Positions 17,560 through 24,832 of a stretch of 64,000 nucleotides of DNA are shown one piece after another; position 1 is the stretch's first letter; every line of letters starts with the position of its first letter. The notes beneath the pieces are model-generated. The model had not been told where the DNA came from. It saw only the letters and a list, made by a program, of their open reading frames with translations, and did not search any database. A program made the translations under genes and the position numbers. Source of the DNA: PBB1 sp965229345 (GTDB lineage: Bacteria > Pseudomonadota > Gammaproteobacteria > Burkholderiales > Burkholderiaceae_C); the NCBI GenBank assembly GCA_965229345.1, contig OZ245872.1, positions 620,001 through 684,000 of the forward strand, read 5' to 3'.

Positions 17560-18807
17560 TCAGTCGCGCTGCAGGGTGAACTGCATGACATCGGTATTGC
17601 CCATCGTGAAGGCGGCCTCGCAGTAGGCGAGGTAGAACTCCCAAATGCGCATGAAGCGGCAGTCGAAGCCCAGCTGGCGCACCGGGCCTTCCTGGCTCAG
17701 GAAGCGGTGCCGCCAGCGCAGCAGGGTCTCGGCGTAGTCGAGGCCGAAAGTCAGCTCGCCCACGACGCGCAGGCCCGCGCGGGCGGCGGCCTTGCGAAAC
17801 TCGGTCGGGCTGGGCAACAGCCCCCCCGGGAAGATGTACTGCTGGATGAAGTCGGTGGAGTGAACGTAGCGCTCGAACAGGTCGTCGCGGATCACGATGC
17901 TCTGCACACAGGCCTTGCCTCCTGGTTTCAATTGCGAGCTGACGGTCTCGAAGAAGCTGGGCCAGTATTCGCGGCCCACCGCCTCGAACATCTCGATCGA
18001 AGCGATGGCGTCGAACGGGGCATCGTTGCCGGTGTTCAGGTCGCGGTAATCCTGGAAGCGCAAGTCGCCTGGCAAGCCCGCGTCGGCGAGTCGCTTCTTG
18101 GCCCATTCGAGCTGCTCGCTCGACAGAGTCACGCCAGTGACGGTGGCGCCGAACTCGCGCGCGGCGCATTCGGCCAGCGCGCCCCAGCCGCAGCCGATCT
18201 CCAGCACCCGGTCGCCGGGTTTCACACCACACTCGATGAGTGCGCGCCGCACCTTGGCCCACTGCGCGTCTTCCATCGGCCGCGCACGGTCGCCCTCGAA
18301 CCAGGCGCTTGAATAGTTCATCGTCGCGTCCAGCCACAACCGATAGAACTCGTTGCCGAGGTCGTAGTGCGCGTGGATGTTCTTCTTGCTGCCCGAGCGC
18401 GAGTTGCGATGGAGCCAGTGCTTGACGCGGTACAGCAACGCGCCCCACCAGGTGCCATAGACGAGGGATTCGACCTCGCTGCGGTTCGCGATCAGCAGCT
18501 TGAGCAGCGCCGCCGGGTCGGGTGAAGTCCAGTCGCCGGCGATGAAGCTTTCTGCAAAGCCGATGTCGCCCGAACGCATCGCAGCGCCACAGACGTTCCA
18601 GTTGATCAGGCGCATGCTCGCGCGCAGCCCGCCGTCGGAGGCCTGGCCGAAATGCAGGCCGCTGCCGTCGGGCAGTTGGATGTCCAGCGTGCCGTGCTTC
18701 AGGTTCTTGAGCAGCCGGAACACGGCACGGGCGGCGGCAGGGGCCGTGTCGGGCAGGGCCGTGGTGGTGGGGAGTGAAGTGGTGCTCATCACGTCGAGTC
18801 GGGTCAT
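17560..18807 (-). CDS. Cyclopropane-fatty-acid synthase-type SAM methyltransferase
   Basis: This 415-residue enzyme methylates the double bond of unsaturated phospholipid acyl chains. Key segments are NIHAHYDLGNEFYRLWLD, NYSSAWFEGD, the SAM loop VLEIGCGWGALAE (about residue 200), FDAIASIEMFEAVG and QYIFPGGLLPS. These match CFA synthase, which makes cyclopropane rings, but also UfaM-type enzymes that make methylated unsaturated chains on the route to furan fatty acids. The operon context (FAD oxidoreductase, DUF1365) favours the second role. Starts at 18807 and 18789 are both possible. It sits 37 bases after the DUF1365 stop. Confidence 0.9.
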   Translation of the reverse strand: MTRLDVMSTTSLPTTTALPDTAPAAARAVFRLLKNLKHGTLDIQLPDGSGLHFGQASDGGLRASMRLINWNVCGAAMRSGDIGFAESFIAGDWTSPDPAALLKLLIANRSEVESLVYGTWWGALLYRVKHWLHRNSRSGSKKNIHAHYDLGNEFYRLWLDATMNYSSAWFEGDRARPMEDAQWAKVRRALIECGVKPGDRVLEIGCGWGALAECAAREFGATVTGVTLSSEQLEWAKKRLADAGLPGDLRFQDYRDLNTGNDAPFDAIASIEMFEAVGREYWPSFFETVSSQLKPGGKACVQSIVIRDDLFERYVHSTDFIQQYIFPGGLLPSPTEFRKAAARAGLRVVGELTFGLDYAETLLRWRHRFLSQEGPVRQLGFDCRFMRIWEFYLAYCEAAFTMGNTDVMQFTLQRD

Positions 18808-18844
18808 GCAGCAAGGCTTGGAAGGATAAAAGCAGGGCGCACTG

Positions 18845-19657
18845 TCAGCGCGTCACGAAAACTGTCGGAGGTGAGGGTTTGCGCCAGAACGGCACCCGCT
18901 TGGCCCACAAGCGCAGCGCCTGCCAATGGATCCGGCCGATCACCCCCAGCGTCATCAGCGGCATGCCGAAAAAAGCCCGGCGCAGGCTCCGAGCCGACAA
19001 CACTTCAAGCTCACCGGACACGCTGGTCTGGATCAGCGCACCGAACTCGTCGTCGTGGTCGATGCGCGCCACCGTCCTCGCGATCACCTTACGCTCGATG
19101 CCGTTCGATGGATGCGTGGCGCTGTGCATGAAGCGGAACCGGTAGTGCCCGGTCACCTCGCAAAACGGAGACACGTGAAAAACCTTGGTGGCCACTTGCT
19201 CCTTGCCGTAGCCGAGCTGCGGGCCGTGCAACAAGTAGCAGTGCCGTTCGCCGAAGGTGTTGTTGACCTCGACGACCACCGCCGCCAGCGTGTCGTCGGT
19301 GCGGTGGCAGTACCAGAAGCTCACCGGCTTGAAGGTGTGGCCGAGCACGCGCGGGTAGCAATGCAACCAGACTTCGCCGCGTGCATCGGTGATGCCGCTC
19401 TGCAGCAGCAGTTCATCGAGCCAGGCCAGGCTGTCGGCTCGGCCGTCACCATGGTCGCGGTCGTGAAAGCTGATCAGCCCGAAGCGGTTGCGCGCCAGGT
19501 CGGCATGCGGCGCCGCTCGGAGCCGGCGCAGGGGCAGCATCAGAAAGTAGGTCGGGTAGGCAAAGCGGTTCAACGCCGGACGCAGCCGGGTGTGGCGTAC
19601 CTGCCCGAAGCCGATCAAGGGCTCGGCCTGCGTCACGGCTGCCAAACGGTCTGTCAT
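18845..19657 (-). CDS. DUF1365 protein
   Basis: The 270-residue product is a typical DUF1365 member: GQVRHTRLRPALNRFAYPTYFLML, WLHCYPRVLGHTFKPVSFWYC, EVNNTFGERHCYLL and KVFHVSPFCEVTGHYRFRF. The biochemical function is unknown. The family is nearly always coupled to an FAD oxidoreductase and a CFA-type methyltransferase, as here. The start overlaps the FAD gene stop (ATGA). One hydrophobic stretch near the C-terminus (MPLMTLGVIGRIHWQAL) may bind the membrane. Confidence 0.9.
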   Translation of the reverse strand: MTDRLAAVTQAEPLIGFGQVRHTRLRPALNRFAYPTYFLMLPLRRLRAAPHADLARNRFGLISFHDRDHGDGRADSLAWLDELLLQSGITDARGEVWLHCYPRVLGHTFKPVSFWYCHRTDDTLAAVVVEVNNTFGERHCYLLHGPQLGYGKEQVATKVFHVSPFCEVTGHYRFRFMHSATHPSNGIERKVIARTVARIDHDDEFGALIQTSVSGELEVLSARSLRRAFFGMPLMTLGVIGRIHWQALRLWAKRVPFWRKPSPPTVFVTR

Positions 19658-20967
19658 GCGGCCACCGGCTCGGGGCGTGGTTCGGTCTGGGCCCAGCGTC
19701 GGCGCAGACCGTCGACCACGGCGAGGCCGGACATCAAACCATCTTCGTGAAAACCGTAGCGCGTCCAGGCGCCACAGAACCAGGTGTGCGCCTCGCCTTG
19801 CAACGACGGCACACGCTGCTGCGCGGCGATCGCGGCGGCGTCGAATATCGGGTGGGCGTAGTCGTACTCGCCATGGATGGTGTCTGCGCGCGGCTCGGTG
19901 ATCGGATTGAGCGACACCACGACCGGCGTCTTGAAGGGCAGCGGTTGCAACCGGTTGATCAGGTAGTGCAGGCAGACCGCGGCCGATTCGCGCGAGCTGT
20001 TGCCGGCGCGCTCGTAGTTCCACGCAGCCCAGGCGATCTGGCGGCGCGGCAGCACGGTCGTGTCGGTGTGCAGCACCGCGCGGTTGCGGTGGTAGCGGAC
20101 CGCGCCCAGCACTTCGCGCTCGGCTGGCGTGGCATCGGCCAGCAGCGCCAGCGACTGGTCGCTGTGGCAGGCGAGCACGACCTCGTCGAACAGCTCGGTG
20201 CCGTGGTCGGTGGTCACGCTGACGCGGCCACCGTTCGGCGAGCGCCGCACGCTGCGCACCGGCGCGTTCAGCCGGGCATCAGGGACTCGGCGCAACAGCT
20301 TCTCGACATATTGCCGCGCGCCGCCCTGCACGGTGTACCAGCGCGGCCGGTTCGTCACCTGGATCAGCCCGTGGTTGTGGCAGAAACGGATCATCGTGGC
20401 GATCGGAAACCGCAGCATCTGATCGGTCGGACACGACCAGATGCAGCCGATCATCGGCAAGAAGTACCAGTCGCGGAACTCGGCGCTGAAGCGGTGGTCG
20501 GCCAGGAAATCGCCGATGGCTTGTTGCTGCTCGATGGCCGTCCCGTGCTCCGCCAGCTCAGTGGCCAGGCGATTGAAGCGTGTCAGGTCGCGCAGCATCC
20601 GCCAGAAGGCGGGCCGCATCAGGTTGCGGCGCTGCGCGAACACGGTGTTCAGGTCGCTGCCGCTCCACTCGAGGCCGATGTCGGGCACCTGCACCGAGAA
20701 CGACATGTCCGACAGCGCCGTGGGTACCTGCAAGTCGCTGAACAGCGCGATCAGCTTCGGGTAGGTGCGCTCGTTGAAGACCAGAAAGCCGGTGTCGACG
20801 CCATGCGTCTGGCCTTCCAGCGTGATGTCGACCGTGTGGGTGTGACCGCCGAAATAGGTGCCGGCTTCGAACAGCGTGACCTGCGCTTCGCCGGCCAAGG
20901 CGTGCGCAACCGACAGACCGGAGATGCCCGAGCCGACGACGGCGACGCGGCGGACGCCGTCAGACAC
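19654..20967 (-). CDS. FAD-dependent oxidoreductase (amine-oxidase fold)
   Basis: The 437-residue protein has the dinucleotide-binding VAVVGSGISGLSVAHAL at its N-terminus and GGHTHTVDI just after. The second FAD motif, WFCGAWTRYGFHEDGLMSGL, is near the C-terminus. This is the amine-oxidase/phytoene-desaturase type fold. Related genes beside CFA-type methyltransferases have been linked to desaturation of methylated acyl chains. GTG 20967 is taken as the start because it places the Rossmann strand at the usual distance. A longer frame from TTG 20997 would begin inside the terminator T-tract. It is the first gene of the eight-gene operon. Confidence 0.87.
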   Translation of the reverse strand: MSDGVRRVAVVGSGISGLSVAHALAGEAQVTLFEAGTYFGGHTHTVDITLEGQTHGVDTGFLVFNERTYPKLIALFSDLQVPTALSDMSFSVQVPDIGLEWSGSDLNTVFAQRRNLMRPAFWRMLRDLTRFNRLATELAEHGTAIEQQQAIGDFLADHRFSAEFRDWYFLPMIGCIWSCPTDQMLRFPIATMIRFCHNHGLIQVTNRPRWYTVQGGARQYVEKLLRRVPDARLNAPVRSVRRSPNGGRVSVTTDHGTELFDEVVLACHSDQSLALLADATPAEREVLGAVRYHRNRAVLHTDTTVLPRRQIAWAAWNYERAGNSSRESAAVCLHYLINRLQPLPFKTPVVVSLNPITEPRADTIHGEYDYAHPIFDAAAIAAQQRVPSLQGEAHTWFCGAWTRYGFHEDGLMSGLAVVDGLRRRWAQTEPRPEPVAA

Positions 20968-20990
20968 GGGGCTGTTCCGCGTGATGCACC

Positions 20991-21035
20991 AAAACAAAAG
21001 CGGCGGTGGTGTCCTGGGGGGACATCACCGCCGCT
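20991..21035 (-). terminator. Intrinsic terminator between the leader region and the FAD gene
   Basis: On the minus strand, nine-base arms (21026-21034 and 21000-21008, GCGGCGGTG with its complement) are extended by a four-base inner helix (21020-21023 with 21011-21014). The stem is followed at once by TTTTGTTTT (complement of 20991-20999). This is a textbook Rho-independent terminator, 24 bases before the GTG of the FAD gene and pointing into the operon. No gene ends just upstream, so it terminates either a small RNA or the operon leader. Confidence 0.8.
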
Positions 21036-21232
21036 CTGCATAAAGAGGCTGCACAGCGCCCGGGGGCGAATAACGGAGGGAGGAGGAATGAAAACCGCCG
21101 CCGGATTTCGATCGGTCGTGCCGATGGGCTGTGCAACGCGAAACGGGTTACAAAGACACTCGCCAGCCGACGCTTTTCGATTTCGATCAAAAGCTGCTTG
21201 CCGATAAACGCGAGTGTCGTCAAGCGTTGCGA
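20991..21232 (-). ncRNA. Candidate small RNA or attenuating leader, about 240 nt
   Basis: The 442-base gap between the FAD gene and glutathione peroxidase has no convincing protein frame. It contains a promoter-like element reading leftward (21236-21266), a perfect nine-base inverted repeat (GACACTCGC at 21155-21163 and its complement at 21210-21218), a nested GCTTTT/AAAAGC stem, and the terminator at 20991-21035. A transcript from about 21232 to 20991 would be a folded RNA ending right before the light-stress operon. It could be a stand-alone small RNA, or a leader whose terminator controls the operon by attenuation. No known riboswitch family is recognised, and no B12 box was seen. The remaining part, 21267-21409, shows nothing clear. 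Confidence 0.5.
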
Positions 21233-21235
21233 CCA

Positions 21236-21266
21236 ATTATAGACATTAAAACGACACGGTGGTTCC
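21236..21266 (-). promoter_or_regulatory. Promoter-like element, ECF sigma-E type or sigma-70
   Basis: Reading leftward, GGAACC (complement of 21261-21266) is followed after 16 bases by GTCTAT (complement of 21239-21244). This matches the GGAACTT / GTCTA layout of sigma-E-type ECF promoters. The same place contains a perfect TATAAT (complement of 21236-21241), but no TTGACA-like box lies 16-18 bases before it. Two further GAAC repeats lie just upstream (to about 21286). It would drive the RNA candidate and, by read-through, the eight-gene operon. Confidence 0.45.
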
Positions 21267-21409
21267 CCTAGTTCCGCAGGGGGTTCTGCGTTTGAGCCGG
21301 CTGGGGGTGGCGCGTGCCGATTTCTGCGGCCTTCAGAGGTGGATGCGGCGTAATGAACCATGCTGTCCAAAATGTAACTGAACGGTATATCTGGGGTCGA
21401 TCACCGGTT

Positions 21410-22000
21410 TCACGGCGCGGCCAGCAGCTTTTCGATGGTCTCGATGAACGACTTGTCGTCGGGCGCGGTCAGTGCGCTGTAGCTCTCCACCGTCGTACCG
21501 TCCTTGCCGATCACGTACTTGTGGAAATTCCAGCGTGGTGCCGAGCCGGTCGCCTTGCGCAGTTCCGCATACAGCGGATTGACGTCAGCGCCAGCGCTGG
21601 TCGATACCCGTGTCTTGGTGAACATGGGGAACTTGACACCGAATGTGCTGGAACAGAACGCTGCAATCTCCTGGTTGCTGCCGGGCTCCTGGCTGCCGAA
21701 GTCATTGGATGGAAAGCCCAGCACCACCAGACCCCGCTCCCGGTAGCGGGCATACAGGGCTTCCAGTCCCTTGTATTGGGAGGTGAAGCCGCAGTAGCTG
21801 GCGGTGTTCACGACCACAACGACCTTGCCGCTGTACTGGCACAAGTTCTGCGGCTTTTCGTCCTGCAGCCGCAGCATGCTGCGGTCCAGTAAGGCAGGGC
21901 AGCCCGCGGAATGTGCGCTGGCCGCGCAAACCATCAGCAACCCGGCCGCAAGCACTGATTTCAGCCGGGCCCTGAGCGATCGAGAGTTGAAAGCGTCCAT
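21410..22000 (-). CDS. Exported glutathione peroxidase
   Basis: The 196-residue product has an N-terminal signal peptide (to about ASAHSA, residue 32), so it should act in the periplasm. The catalytic Cys lies in NTASYCGFTSQYKGLEAL. The conserved FPSNDFGSQEPGSNQEI and the Trp-Asn pair in PRWNFHKYVIG complete the active site. It is a Cys-type, thioredoxin-fold peroxidase that removes H2O2 or lipid hydroperoxides. It is divergent from the LitR-like regulator with 63 bases between starts, which fits a shared stress response. Confidence 0.92.
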   Translation of the reverse strand: MDAFNSRSLRARLKSVLAAGLLMVCAASAHSAGCPALLDRSMLRLQDEKPQNLCQYSGKVVVVVNTASYCGFTSQYKGLEALYARYRERGLVVLGFPSNDFGSQEPGSNQEIAAFCSSTFGVKFPMFTKTRVSTSAGADVNPLYAELRKATGSAPRWNFHKYVIGKDGTTVESYSALTAPDDKSFIETIEKLLAAP

Positions 22001-22009
22001 GTGATGTCC

Positions 22010-22038
22010 TGGTCAAAATGTCGGCAAGAAAGTATATT
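22010..22038 (+). promoter_or_regulatory. Divergent promoter between gpx and the LitR-like gene
   Basis: On the plus strand TGGTCA (22010-22015), a 17-base spacer and TATATT (22033-22038) give a sigma-70-like promoter ending 25 bases before the regulator ATG. On the minus strand TATACT (complement of 22031-22036) overlaps the same site and could be the -10 for glutathione peroxidase. Overlapping divergent -10 elements mean one bound regulator could block both genes, as expected for an autoregulated MerR-family repressor. Confidence 0.45.
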
Positions 22039-22063
22039 GCGACCACTGAGATCCTGACGCGCC

Positions 22064-23002
22064 ATGAGTGATTCCACACGAAGTCTGAAATCGCTGACCC
22101 TGGCCATCGCAGCCGTCGAGCGCGACACCGGCCTGACCAAAGACACGCTGCGGGTTTGGGAGCGTCGTTACGGCTTCCCGCAACCTGAGCGGGACGCGCA
22201 CGGCGAACGCGCCTACCCTCTCGATCAGGTCGAGAAGCTTCGCATTGTCAAGCGGCTGATGGACGGTGGGCACCGTCCCGGACGACTGGTGCCGATGCCA
22301 TTCGATGCGCTGGTCGAACTCAGCGAAAACACCGTCGACGTGCCGCGCCGCTCCCATGGCAGCCGCGGTGAGCCCGATCTGAAGTCTTACCTTGCCTTGA
22401 TGCGCTCGCATGACATGGATGCATTGCGCCGCCTGTTGCTGCAAGCACAGATGCGCTTGGGCCTCTCGCGTTTCGTCCTCGATGTGGTGCTGCCGCTGAA
22501 CACGCTGGTTGGCGACGCCTGGATGCGGGGCCAGCTCGAAATCTTCGAAGAACATGCCTACATCGAGTGCTTGCAGGGTGTGCTTCGGCAGGCGCTGGCC
22601 GGCATCCCCGAGGCTGCGCCGCTCGATCGGCCGCGGGTGCTGCTGACAACGTTGCCGGGTGAGCCGCACGGCCTCGGGCTGCTGCTGGCCGAGGCGTTGT
22701 TCGCGCTCGAGGGCGCGCGCGTGCTGTCGCTGGGGGTGCAGACGCCTGTGTGGGACATCTCGCTGGCGGCCGTGGCCTACCGCTGCGACATCGTCGCGCT
22801 GGGATTCACCGGCTGCATGAACCCGAATCAGGTCGTCGACGGATTGAACGAGCTGCGCAGCAAGCTGCCTGCGGAAGTGGAGTTGTGGGTCGGGGGTTCG
22901 GCGCCCGTGCTGCATCGCCGGCCGGTCGAGGGCGTGATGGCGTTTGCCTCCTTGCAGGACATCCACCCGCAGCTCGAGCGCTGGCGGCACGGCGGCGCCT
23001 GA
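22064..23002 (+). CDS. MerR-family regulator with B12-binding light-sensor domain (LitR/CarH-like)
   Basis: The 312-residue protein has a MerR winged helix at residues 10-75 (TGLTKDTLRVWERRYGFPQP). A helical bundle and a Rossmann-like cobalamin-binding domain follow. The light-sensing signature W-x9-E-H is exact (W153, E163, H164). The lower axial ligand motif E-x-H-x-x-G is present (E200, H202, G205). In CarH and LitR these residues hold adenosylcobalamin: the dark tetramer represses, and light breaks the Co-C bond and releases DNA. The gene starts a plus-strand operon (TGATG overlap to DUF2256, ATGA to the photolyase). Likely targets are this operon, the peroxidase and the lipid operon. Confidence 0.92.
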   Translation: MSDSTRSLKSLTLAIAAVERDTGLTKDTLRVWERRYGFPQPERDAHGERAYPLDQVEKLRIVKRLMDGGHRPGRLVPMPFDALVELSENTVDVPRRSHGSRGEPDLKSYLALMRSHDMDALRRLLLQAQMRLGLSRFVLDVVLPLNTLVGDAWMRGQLEIFEEHAYIECLQGVLRQALAGIPEAAPLDRPRVLLTTLPGEPHGLGLLLAEALFALEGARVLSLGVQTPVWDISLAAVAYRCDIVALGFTGCMNPNQVVDGLNELRSKLPAEVELWVGGSAPVLHRRPVEGVMAFASLQDIHPQLERWRHGGA

Positions 23003-23175
23003 TGGGCCCGGTGCCGGCATTCCGCGGCAACAAGTCCACCTTGCCGCAAAAGACCTGCCTCGGCTGTCAGCGACCGATGACTTGGCGCCGTGCGTGGGCG
23101 AAGAACTGGGCCGATGTGAAGTACTGCTCCGATCGGTGCCGAACCCAAACGGGGCGTGCGACGCCGACGCGATGA
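23002..23175 (+). CDS. DUF2256 zinc-ribbon-like small protein
   Basis: The 57-residue product matches DUF2256: LPQKTCLGCQRPMTWRRAWA followed by WADVKYCSDRCR, with two CxxC-type pairs that probably bind a metal. The family is commonly found next to Fe-S photolyases; its function is unknown. The ATG shares one base with the regulator stop and the TGA overlaps the photolyase ATG, so all three are translationally coupled. Confidence 0.88.
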   Translation: MGPVPAFRGNKSTLPQKTCLGCQRPMTWRRAWAKNWADVKYCSDRCRTQTGRATPTR

Positions 23176-24746
23176 CCGACAGGCCGCGTCGGCTGGTGCT
23201 GGTGCTTGGCGATCAGCTCACGCTGGACAGTCCGGCGCTGAAGGGGCTGGACGTGGCGCACGACCGCGTGCTGATGATCGAGACCCCCGGCGAAGCGACC
23301 GAGGTCTGGAGTCACAAGGCACGCATCACGCTGTTCCTCTCGGGCATGCGGCACTTTCGCGATGCCCTGCGCGAGGCGGGCTATGCGGTCGACTACGTTT
23401 CGCTGACCGACAGCGACGAGCCCACGCTGACGGGCCGATTGGCCCAGCAGCTGCGGCGCTGGCGGCCTGACATCCTGTGCCTGCTGGAGCCTGGCGAATG
23501 GCGCTTGCAGCAAGGGATCGCGGCCACGGCGCGCGATGCCAGCGTCACGCTGCAGTGGCTCGACGACACGCACTTCCTGTGCTCGCGCGCCGATTTCGCG
23601 CGCTGGGCGGACCCGTACCGAGGCAGCTTGCGGATGGAGTATTTCTATCGCGAGATGCGTCGTCGGCACCGGGTGCTGATCGATCGCGAGGCGACGAAGC
23701 CCGACCAGCCCGAAGGTGGGCAATGGAATTACGACGCCGACAACCGCAAGGGCTATCCGAAGCGCGGTCCCGGCCTGATCCCGCCGCCTGAAGCCTTCGA
23801 GCCGGACGCGCTGACACGCGAAGTGATGGCCGACGTCGAGCGCCTGTTTCCGGATCACCCCGGTTCAATCGCGCGCTTCTTGTGGCCCGTCACGCGCGCG
23901 CAGGCGCTCATCGCGCTGCAGACCTTCATCGAGCATCGCCTGGTCAACTTCGGTGACTACCAGGACGCGATGTGGTCAGGCACACCGTTTGGCTGGCATT
24001 CGCTGCTGTCGAGCAGTCTGAACCTGCACTTGCTCGACCCGCGCGAAGTGATCGCCGCGGCCGAGCAGGCCTACCGCGATGGCCTCGCGCCGCTGGCCGC
24101 CGTGGAAGGCTTCATCCGGCAGATCCTGGGCTGGCGGGAATTCATACGCGGCGTGTACTGGCGCGACATGCCGCAGATGGCCGAGGCCAACCACTTCAAC
24201 CACCGCCGGCCACTGCCGCGCTGGTTCTGGACGGGCGAGACCCGCATGGCTTGCGCGCGCGATGCGATCGAGCAGACCTTGCAGTACGGCTACGCGCACC
24301 ACATCCAGCGGTTGATGGTGACCGGCCTGTTCGGGTTGCTCGCCGAACTCGACCCGAAGCAGGTGGCCGCCTGGTACCTCGCCGTGTATGTCGATGCGGT
24401 CGAATGGGTCGAGCTGCCCAACGTGGCCGGCATGGCCTTGTATGCCGATGGCGGGCGGTTCACCAGCAAGCCGTATGTCGCTTCGGGGGCCTATATCCAG
24501 CGGATGAGCAACCATTGCGGGCAGTGCGTTTATGCGCCGGACGCCAAATCGAGCCAGACCAACGGCAAGCCGCTGTGTCCGTACACGGTGCTGTACTGGC
24601 ATTTCCTGGATCGACACGAGGACACGTTGAGCGCCAACCCGCGCACCGCCTTGATGGCACGCAACGTGGCCAAGCTGGAACCGGCGCAGCGCGAGCGCCT
24701 CCGTGCCGATGCACGACATGTACTCGATCATCTGGATGACCTTTGA
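23172..24746 (+). CDS. phrB: Fe-S cluster photolyase/cryptochrome (PhrB/CryB-like)
   Basis: The 524-residue product belongs to the prokaryotic photolyase-related family with a 4Fe-4S cluster, which repairs (6-4) photoproducts or signals blue light. Four Cys ligands are at residues 361, 449, 452 and 469, with the C-x2-C pair in SNHCGQCVYAP. Their spacing closely follows that of Agrobacterium PhrB. The N-terminal Rossmann domain starts RRLVLVLGDQLTLDSPAL, and the FAD-binding helical region includes GWREFIRGVYW. The start overlaps DUF2256. Position directly behind a B12 light sensor fits light-induced repair. Confidence 0.92.
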   Translation: MTDRPRRLVLVLGDQLTLDSPALKGLDVAHDRVLMIETPGEATEVWSHKARITLFLSGMRHFRDALREAGYAVDYVSLTDSDEPTLTGRLAQQLRRWRPDILCLLEPGEWRLQQGIAATARDASVTLQWLDDTHFLCSRADFARWADPYRGSLRMEYFYREMRRRHRVLIDREATKPDQPEGGQWNYDADNRKGYPKRGPGLIPPPEAFEPDALTREVMADVERLFPDHPGSIARFLWPVTRAQALIALQTFIEHRLVNFGDYQDAMWSGTPFGWHSLLSSSLNLHLLDPREVIAAAEQAYRDGLAPLAAVEGFIRQILGWREFIRGVYWRDMPQMAEANHFNHRRPLPRWFWTGETRMACARDAIEQTLQYGYAHHIQRLMVTGLFGLLAELDPKQVAAWYLAVYVDAVEWVELPNVAGMALYADGGRFTSKPYVASGAYIQRMSNHCGQCVYAPDAKSSQTNGKPLCPYTVLYWHFLDRHEDTLSANPRTALMARNVAKLEPAQRERLRADARHVLDHLDDL

Positions 24747-24832
24747 CCCACGTCGACCCCAGCGCCCCTCCTACACACCGCGCTGAGGCAACGCGACTAA
24801 ACTTGAAGGAGTCTCAAACCGCCCTGCACATC

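Noticed and set aside
17546..18814. A 422-codon minus-strand frame over the CFA-type gene
   Set aside because: It is the alternative frame of the CFA-type methyltransferase, which has intact SAM and FPGG motifs. The composition of this frame is Arg-rich and featureless.
20968..20997. TTG start extending the FAD oxidoreductase
   Set aside because: It lies in the T-tract of the terminator and adds residues before the normal Rossmann start.
24743..24832. TTG start extending the di-iron protein by 30 residues
   Set aside because: The added residues are unconserved-looking and the start is only the frame opening in the photolyase stop. The choice stays uncertain because the best ribosome site lies between the two.
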